From Castor canadensis (lineage: Eukaryota; Chordata; Mammalia; Rodentia; Castoridae): a DNA stretch of 64,000 nt. The DNA lies in assembly GCF_047511655.1 (NCBI RefSeq), contig NC_133390.1:88605583-88669582 (forward strand), in the 5' to 3' direction. Position numbers and translations under genes: made by a program. The notes beneath the pieces are model-generated. The model saw only the letters and a list, made by a program, of their open reading frames with translations, searched no databases and was not told where the DNA came from. Shown here piece by piece: positions 48,501-57,900 of this stretch. Position 1 is the stretch's first letter. The number at the start of each line of letters is the position of its first letter.

Positions 48501-51500
48501 TCTGACCAACTATTTCTGAAGTACACTTATTTATCTCAGTTTCAAAAACATTCACAGTAACCAAAAATGGAGGTTATTTCCTTGAAAAAAGTTACATCAC
48601 TTACTTCTCCTTTCATCATCCGAACTTTAGCTAACCACCATCCACATGGTTCTTGGTCATTTGCTCTTGAGTATACCTAAGGAGGAAAAAAGATTCCTTT
48701 ATCCATTAATCCTAATAATCTCAAGAATAAAAAATATGGGGCTGGCAGAGTGGTTCAAGTGGTAGAGTGCCTCTGCCTAGCAAATGTGAGGTCCTCAGTT
48801 CAAACCCCAGAACCACCAAAAAAAAAAAGAAAAGTGGCCTGGCACCAGCGGCTCACACCTCTAATCCTACCTACTTAGGCTGAGACCAGGGGGATAGATA
48901 TTCAAGGCAAGCCTGGGAAAATACTCCAAGACCTCATCTCCAAAATAACCAGAGCAGGGCTGGAGGTAGAGTGCCTGCCTAGCAATCACAAAGCTTGGAG
49001 TTCAAACACCAGTACCACCACCACCAAAAAAAATATCAAAATAACCAGCACAAAATGAACTAGAGGTGTGGCTCAAGTGTAGCACAACTGCTATGCAAGT
49101 TCAAAGGCCTGAATTCAAACTCTGTCCCACCAAAATAAATAAACCTAAAGAATGTAGAGGGGGCATACTCAAGTGGTAGAGCACTTACCCAGTAAATGTT
49201 AGGCCCTGGGTTCAATCAACAATACAAATAAATACACAAGTAAAATAATACTGTATTACTGAAAGGGGCAAACTAAATGCAGTTTATGAAAATGGTATGT
49301 ACGCTTAAATTTTACCTCATAAAAATAAGGTTGAGCACTTTGGGTAATTTGGGTTCTTAGAAATCTAATTCCAAATTAATGAAGGCTTACTAAACAAGGA
49401 AACACTTCTTGCAAGGCATTTTCACCTAACATAAATTCTTCAGTTCTGTCAGCACTGTTCATCATAAAATTAAGAACTGTTTATGCCAGGTGCCAGTGGG
49501 TCACACTGTAATCCTAGCTACTCCAGAGGCAGACATCAGGAAGATCTTGTTCCAGTTCTGCCCAGGCAAAAAGTGAACCCCTTTCTCAAAGATACCCAAC
49601 AAACACACAAAAAAGAGGCTGGTGGAGTGGTAGAGTGCCTACTTAGCAAGCTAAAGGCCCTGAGTTCAAATCCCAGTCAAAAAAAAAAAAGTTTCCAGAA
49701 AAGTCCAATTTTAAAATTACTTTAAGGACATGAAACTTAAGACTTCTTGCTAAGGAAGCTAAATTGAATGTACTGCAAATGCTTAACTGAAAAATGAAAC
49801 ACTGCACATTTAGTCCATCTAGCAAACTACAAGGAGTCTTATAAAAGCTCCTATTCACAGAAAATTGGACCATATGCATATTACAGGCATCAGTCATCCG
49901 GTGCCCAGCTTAGATCTTTGTATCAGTTTTATTAATAGATTAGAGCCAGGCACCGATGGCTCACACCTACAGTCCAGTCCTTCCTACTTTGGAGATCAGG
50001 AGGATCACAGTTCCAAGGAAGTTCTGGGCAAAATAGTTCAAATGACCCTATCTCAAAAAAAAAAAAAAAAAAAAAAAAAAATCACAAAAAAGGGCTTGGT
50101 GGAGTGGTTCAAGCAGTAAGAGCACCTGCCTAGCAAGCATGAGGCCCTGAATTCAAACCCCAGTATCACTAAAAAATAATAGGTAAGAAATGTTTCCTCT
50201 GGTTATTAGTTTATTTCTCATATGATAAAAGTAGCTTGTTTAATATATTTTCAACATGAAAGGCAGTGGCTGGCCGGAAAGAACCAACCAAGCACCCTCA
50301 CAAAATGATTGATTATAGAAACTAAGACTGCCCAAGGAGAGGTGGCTAGAGAAATCTATCAGTAGTTATTAGCAGTCGTGTAGGAAACATATACAAACAA
50401 TTTTAGAATGCTTTAAGTTTCTATTAAGACCATTTAGAAACATCCTGGAAATGGTGAGAATATTGAATTGTAAATAAATAAAAGTCTAATGATCAACTTT
50501 ATCTTACAACATGATTAGAAAAAGAGTAAGAAAAAAAGAACATCAATTTCCCATACCATGAGTCAGTGGATTCAATCTGATAACTTCAATTTCTTCTGTG
50601 AGAAGATTCAACTAGTTAATGTTTCTATCTTATTTAGAGGCCTTCCAAAGAAAAACATTAATTTTTCTTGTTACATATATACACTGGACTCTTTTATAAT
50701 AAGTATAATATAGAATCTTGTGACCTTATTTTCCCTGTCTCTACTAGTTCATTTATTTATTTGTTTTTGGATGCTAGCCATTGCTCTACTGAGCTACACT
50801 TGACTTTTTAAAAAGTAAAATAAGGAAATACGAGGATGATAGCATCCCCTAGCAGATTACCACAAAGAAACAAATTATTACTATCGAATCACTCTGCAGT
50901 TTCTTTACTGAATAGCCTCAAATACTGCATCTTTTTAAAGAAGGAACTAATGAGAATGAAGACATCACCTTTGTGATTCTCAGAAGAGAATTTGGAGTTT
51001 ATTTTTTTTTTTCTTCCATAATAAAGAAAAGCTATAGGGAAGGCCTTTCATGATCATCAGAGGAATCAGAGACACAGACAGCAGCACTCTAGATTCTACT
51101 GATGAATGTGAAATTATAAAGTAGTATCTCAGACTGAAGTCTTCAGGTGACATCCTAGATCAATGTTCTCAGTATATTGCTAAGAAGAAAAAGGAAAGAT
51201 GGCATTTTCATCCATTAATTACTTAACTGGAACTTTGATAAGAAAACAGAACATCCCGTTTTTCTACAAGGACACGTCAGTATTCTTTTTAACATTATTT
51301 GTGTACCAAAATGTATTTCCTAGGTGGAAAAATGTCAAAAGCAGTCAATAAAGTTGACTATAACAAAACAAATGAAGAAACACAAAATTTTCAAAGGATT
51401 AGTCACTTCAACTGTTTAAATATGAACATATGCTGAATTTGTAATACAATGGCTATACTCTCCCAAGTTTCAAAATACTTTTCAAGAATTCTAATCTGCA

Positions 51501-54500
51501 GATGTAAGTGTAAGATGAACCAGAAGTAATGACAATATACCTTTATGGAGATGTATTTTAAATGTGGTATTAGTAAAGATGTGTATATTCTAGGATCATG
51601 AATGACTGCTAATGAGGAGTTAGTTATATTTGGAGAACTGTACCCATTCTAGGTTTCATCATCAAAACCAGGAAAATATAGAATAAAATTTGAACTTCAA
51701 TACCCTTTCAGTGGATTGATACTTCCAGCTTATCTGCTAAAAAGAGGAGCCTTGAAACGACCTAAACCCCCTTTATTCTCTTCACCAAGGTATAACCACT
51801 TTGGATCTTGATTTTCATGTACCTTGCTTATAAAACGATAATAAACTATTCTCAGTTGCCTGCAGGCTTTACTTCTCATTGAGTAGTACTCTCATTGAGT
51901 ACTACTGTTACATTTGCAGGGCTGGAGGTTTAAGCTCAATGACAGAGCACTTGCCAAGCATGTGGTCAGGCCCTAGGTTCAATTCAAGCATCACAAAAGA
52001 AAAAAAGACTTAATTGAATTTTATAGCTAATGCTCATTTATGCATTTCTGCAAGCTTCACAGATAACTTTAGTTCTGAAAAATAAAGCTACTCTAATAAA
52101 GCCAACTGAATCAAAACACTATGTAGGAACTTGGCTCCCTGAACTAAATCATATACTTTATGTAATGCAGAGTGTCACCGAAAAAATTAAAAATTCACTT
52201 TACAGGCTGGGGGTTTGGTCCAAATCATAGACTACCTGCCTAGCAAACATGGGGACCCAAGTTCAAAACCCAGTACACCCCACGCCCCACAAATCACTTT
52301 AGGGCTGGATATGTAACTCAGTAGTGTAGCATTTGCCTAACACATGAGAGGTTATAGGTTCCATCCTCAGAAGTGGGGGAAAAAAAAATAGAGAGAAATA
52401 AAATCACTTGAACCACCCAGCATTAAACTGCACCCTAGTGTACTATGTCTCAAATTTTGATTATGGAATTGATTTATAAATACATCACTGGAGTAGAAAT
52501 TTCCTTTTTTCACTGAACTCTCTAAACTAACTCATAAAAGCACTTTACACTGAAGAATAGCCCTAATTTCTCTGCCATCCTAAAGCTTTTACAAACCAAG
52601 CAAGAATTTAACATGACCATGAGAAACCTAAAAACTCAACAGTACTCATGGTAGAGGACAGAAGAATTGAACTGCAAAAGCCTACTTCAGGATTCTTTCT
52701 ACCAAATTATCCCAGTCAAATCTTGTTACAAAATGGTTCTAAATTCAAGCACACAACAAATGACTTAAGAATTTCACTCTGGAGCCTAAAGTTTTCATAA
52801 TGTTCATCTGTACCTTTCAAAGTTAACAAGCAAATAAGAGTAATAGGAACACTACAGATTATTTTTACCAGTCTTCTACTTCAAATTCTCTTTTAAAATG
52901 TTCCCAAATTAACTATTTAACCCAATATTTAATCATATTGACTCATTTTTCTAATACAAGATACAACTATTGGGTACTGCTCATATGTATCTGTCATTTA
53001 ATGGCATAATTTACAAAGAACTATAAAATACACATAAGGAAAGAATGTTCAGCTGGACATAATGGTACACACATCTGTAATTAATCCCAGCACTTTGGAG
53101 GCTGAGGAAGCAGGTTCACAAGTTTGAGTCCAGCATGGACCACAAACTTATGACCCTTTCCTAAAAAAAGAAAAACAAACTGCCAGGCATGGTGACTGAT
53201 CCCTATAATCCTGACAACTTAGCAGGCTGAAGCAGGAGGATCATGAGTCAAGAGGTCTGCCTTGGCTACTTAGTAAGACTTTGTCTCAAAAACAAACAAA
53301 AAACACCAAAGTAAAGCAGGTTTAGCAACGTAGTAATATTGTTTTCTCACCTACAACAGTATTATCCCCATTCACATTATGACTGATATTTAACAAATGG
53401 ATTTCATATCACCTTTCCTTTGTAAATTAAGTCCCTTAAGCACACTATTCCTCCAAAAGAGATAGTAATGAAGACTATATTCAACTCTCCTTGATGTGTG
53501 GCCATTTTAGAAGCAGTTAAGACTAACAATGAACTTAGTATTATGGGAAAAAAAAAACTTGAGTCTGAATAAAGATACCTGATCATTTCAAGAATCAAAC
53601 TCCCTATGTTTGGAGAATAAACCATGCATATAAATTATATACTTTGTATTAATATTAAAAGGGTAAAGGAATATCTGCAACATGCCTATCCCAACATTTT
53701 AATAAAAATATAGATGGATAATCTATACAATCTGCCACAAAGCTGGAAATGGAAAGGCATATCACAGTAGCTATAATCAACTATTAACACTGAAGCAAAA
53801 AACCTTGCAATTCAAAAGCCATTTTTGAATAAAAACTTCAAATATGTTCAACCAAAGAGAAAAAATAGAAAATCATAGAATTTACATTATAGATTGAGAT
53901 GTCAGGCTTTCCATGTAATATGTATCTCTTTATGTGTTCTTACTTACTGAGCAAGGCAAGTAACTGCAATAACAGGCAACATGTAATAGTATGAGAAATC
54001 ACTTGGGGAGATTTCTAGCACCTTTCCAAAGGCCAAAACATTGTATTTTTATACAGCTTAATTAAAAAAAAAACTCTTCATATTCCCATTACTTCAACTA
54101 TACAAGCAATCTATAGTCAACAAAATCAATCATTAAGCAAGTACAAAAAATTTAAATAATTACAACCTTTTAAAACATAAAAATGTCATAATGAAGCTCA
54201 CTACTTTGTACAATATACACTAAAAAATAAATATGCCAAGTGCTGGTAGCTCACACCTATAATCCTAGCTACTTAGGAGGGAGCAATCAGGAGGACTGCA
54301 ATTTGAAGCCAGGCAAGGCAAATATACGTGAGACCCTATCTCGAAAATATCCAACACCAAAACAGGACTAACAGAGTGGCTCAAGGCAGAGCAACTACCT
54401 AACAAGTAAGTGTGAGGCCCTGAGTTAAGTTCTAGTACTGCCAAAAAAAATAGGAAAACAGTCAGATGAGGTGCTTCAGGCCTATAATCCCAGCACTTAC

Positions 54501-54881
54501 GAGGCTGAGGTTTGAGATCCTGAGTCTGAGGCCAGTTCACACCACATGAGGGAAGGGCTGGTGGAGTGGCTCAAACAGTTAAGAACACCTGCCTAGTAAA
54601 TGTGAGGTCCTGAGCTCAAACTCCAGTACTGCCAAGGAAAAAAAAAAAAGAGAGCATGCAAGAGACAGACAAAAAGGGAGAAAGAAAGTGAAGGAAGGAA
54701 GGAGAGAGGCTCACTCCTGTACCTAGCTACTTGGGAGGCTGATATTGGGAGGATCCAGGTTCTAGGCCAGCCTGGGCAAAACGGACTGGCGTGGCTCAAG
54801 CCATTTGGTGCCTGTCCTGTGAGCTAAAGCCCTGAGTTCTAACCCCAACCCCACCAAAATGACAAAACACAGATTCTTCCC

Positions 54882-54923
<42 letters not shown>

Positions 54924-57900
54924 CGTTCGTTCGTTCCATGGGTAAATGAAGCAGAATAAAGAAAATGAAAACAAGCGGCTAAAGGCAGAGGGAAAGGAAA
55001 AGGAGAGAAGGGGCAGCAAACTACAAGGAAAAAACCCAACATAACGGTGACACAATAGGAAATAAAACCTTAAGGACAAATTTCTGAAATATATGCTCAA
55101 TGTGTGCATGTCACAGACAAATAAAAGTGTTTAAGAAGAAACAGGCAGCACATAAGAAAGGATAATAGGCACATATATTAGTGCCACCTGTACATTAGAG
55201 TATTTGTCACCAAAGCAGTTTTGTTTGTTTTGTGTTGCTGGGGATTGAACTCAGGACCTCTCATTGTGCTAGGCAGCTGCTCTACCACTGAGCACCCCCC
55301 CCTCAACCTTATAGTCTTTGTGACTAACAGAAAATATTAGCCAAAGACTTAACTAAAAACTTCATATACTAAAAACAGTATAACTGTACAATAAATTATC
55401 CTAGATAAAAGGATCAAGTTATAATAAATATTTAAATAAATTTTTAAAAACCCCACACCTGTAGAAATACTAAAACCTTAAGGTCACACCAAAAAATAAA
55501 TCTGAATAAATAAAACATGTAATTTCTTAATAGCAAAAGCCACTGAACACAACTTTTAAAAATACAATTCTGAGAGCAAGCACAATACACACAGATAAAA
55601 AGCTATGCACAGACACACACCCATAATCCTGGCACTTGAGGGTGAGAGGCAGACGGATAGAGACTGAGGCCAGCCTGAGCTACATAGTGAGACCCTGCCT
55701 CAAACTAAACAAAACCCCCTATCAATAGGGGCTGAAAGTGTAGTTCAGTGAAACAGTACTTGCACAGCATGCTTGAGGCCCTGGGTTCAATTCTCAACAC
55801 AGTAAAAACAAACCTAAACCAGTTTAGGTGCTGCTGGCTCATGCCTGTAATCCTAGCTACTTGGGAAGCAAAGATCAGGAGAATTGAGGTTCGAAGCTAG
55901 CACCTGGTGGCTAGCTAGTTATTTGGGACTCCAAGATGGGGAGCATTGCAGTTCAAGGCAGTCCTAGCCAATAGTTTTCAAGATGCCATCTCCAAAATAA
56001 CCAGAGCAAAATGGATGCTCTGGTATGACTCAAGGCATAGAACACCTGCCTTGCAGCACAAAGCCCGGAGTTCAAACCCTAATACCACTTAAAAAAAAAA
56101 AAAAATCTAGAACCACTGATTTCTAAATCATTCAATGTCTAACATACATGTTTCATTCACAGTTGGGAAGCAGGCCAGATGCAGGTTAGAACAAGACTAA
56201 ACATTGCTGGACCTAGACTATGGAAAACTCACTGTAACAACATCCTCAGCATCCCATGAGTACTTTTTGCTTAAATCTGAGATTTACACTACTAAGTGTC
56301 TAAACAACAATAGCTATAAGCCACCTGAGCTCTTATGAAGCTGAAGGAGGAAGATCTTCAGTACAAGAGCAATCTGGGCTGTATTGGAAGACTCTGTATC
56401 CCCCAAAACAGCGTAAAAAATACCACTCAAGACTGACCTCTACACATTTCTAATCCTAGAACGCTTTTTTTGGCAGCACTGGGGTGTGACCTCAAGGCCG
56501 CATGCTTGCTAGGCAGGCATTCTTACCGAATGAGCCACTCCACCAGTCCTAGAACACTTCTAAATCTAAGGTATTTATTCCTTGCTTGGCATGACTCTTT
56601 GTTTGGTGTAAAATTCCACAAGAAAATTTTTAATAACAAATTTTGGAAAATAAAAACAAGTAAATCCTTTTTTACCACCCACACAAAAAGATGTTAATTA
56701 GTAAAAGATACAATGTTGAAAACAATTTCCACTGGAGTGTAAACTCCAAATGAACATGGCACACAGAAGTCTGTAGCATCACTGGCAGGATTCACAATGC
56801 CTACCAACTATCCTACTCCACTCTGATTTACAGTCATTTTAAAACTGTTCTCTCACTTCTTCCTCATGCCAGTAATAGCATTTTTCCTCAAGAACACATA
56901 CATCTAGACTAGTTACAAGTCTCCTTATTAAACAAATAAACATATTAGTACCTACTTTGGGTAAAGCCAACTATAAAAGTAAAATATGACTAACTGCTTA
57001 TTATTTAAGATATGGGTTCAAAGCAGTCTGACACATTTAAATTATAACATGAGGGGGCACTGAAGGCCTGAATCAGGTGGTTAAGAGTGACCGCCAAAGC
57101 AAGCCTGAGGACCTGAATTCAAACCCCAGTACCTCCAAACAAAAAAACAAACAAACAAAAAATCCCACCCTACAACATGGTTTTACTAAAGCAAGTAATA
57201 GTGAACAGTGAATTTAAAATAAAATCAAGACAGAATCTTAAAATAGTATTTTAAAGCAGGTGTCAGGGATTGAACCACTGTAATAATTTGACTTCCTAGT
57301 ACAATAACGAGGATTACAAGAGACTCAAGAAAATTTATCATAAAAAAACAAAGAACAGCTGGGCGCCAGTGGCTCACACCTATAATCCTAACTACTCAGG
57401 AGGCAGAGATCAGGAGGATCATGGTTCGAAGCCAACCCAGGCAAAAAGTTCACAAGACCCTACCTAGAAAAACCCTTCACGAAAATAGGGCTGGTGAAGG
57501 CCCCAAGTTCAAGCCCCAGTACCGCCAAATAAACAATCTCAATGGGCATGGTGGTACAGGCCTGTAATACTTGCACTCAAGAGGCACAGGCAAAAGATCT
57601 AGTTCAAGGTCAGCCTGGGCTAGACTGTCTTAAATAAAACACTGAGCTAGGGCTGGACTGGTTAGGGGTTTAAAAAAAAAAAAAAGGTAAAATGCTTGTG
57701 TAGCATCCATATGTACCTGGCTTGATCCCCAGCACCACAGGTGGTATTAAGAAAAAACTGAAAGTCATTTCATCAGTTAATGTTCTCCAATTCCACCAAT
57801 GGGTGGGAAGGAATATCCAGCATATTTGAGCATCTAGGAGGAATATTATCAATTTCTTGAGAATTAAAAATTCTATATCCAAACATCACTACACATCTTG

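Noticed and set aside
54762-55109. 115-codon frame with Thr-His repeats
   Set aside because: It is the GT microsatellite and a SINE read in reverse.
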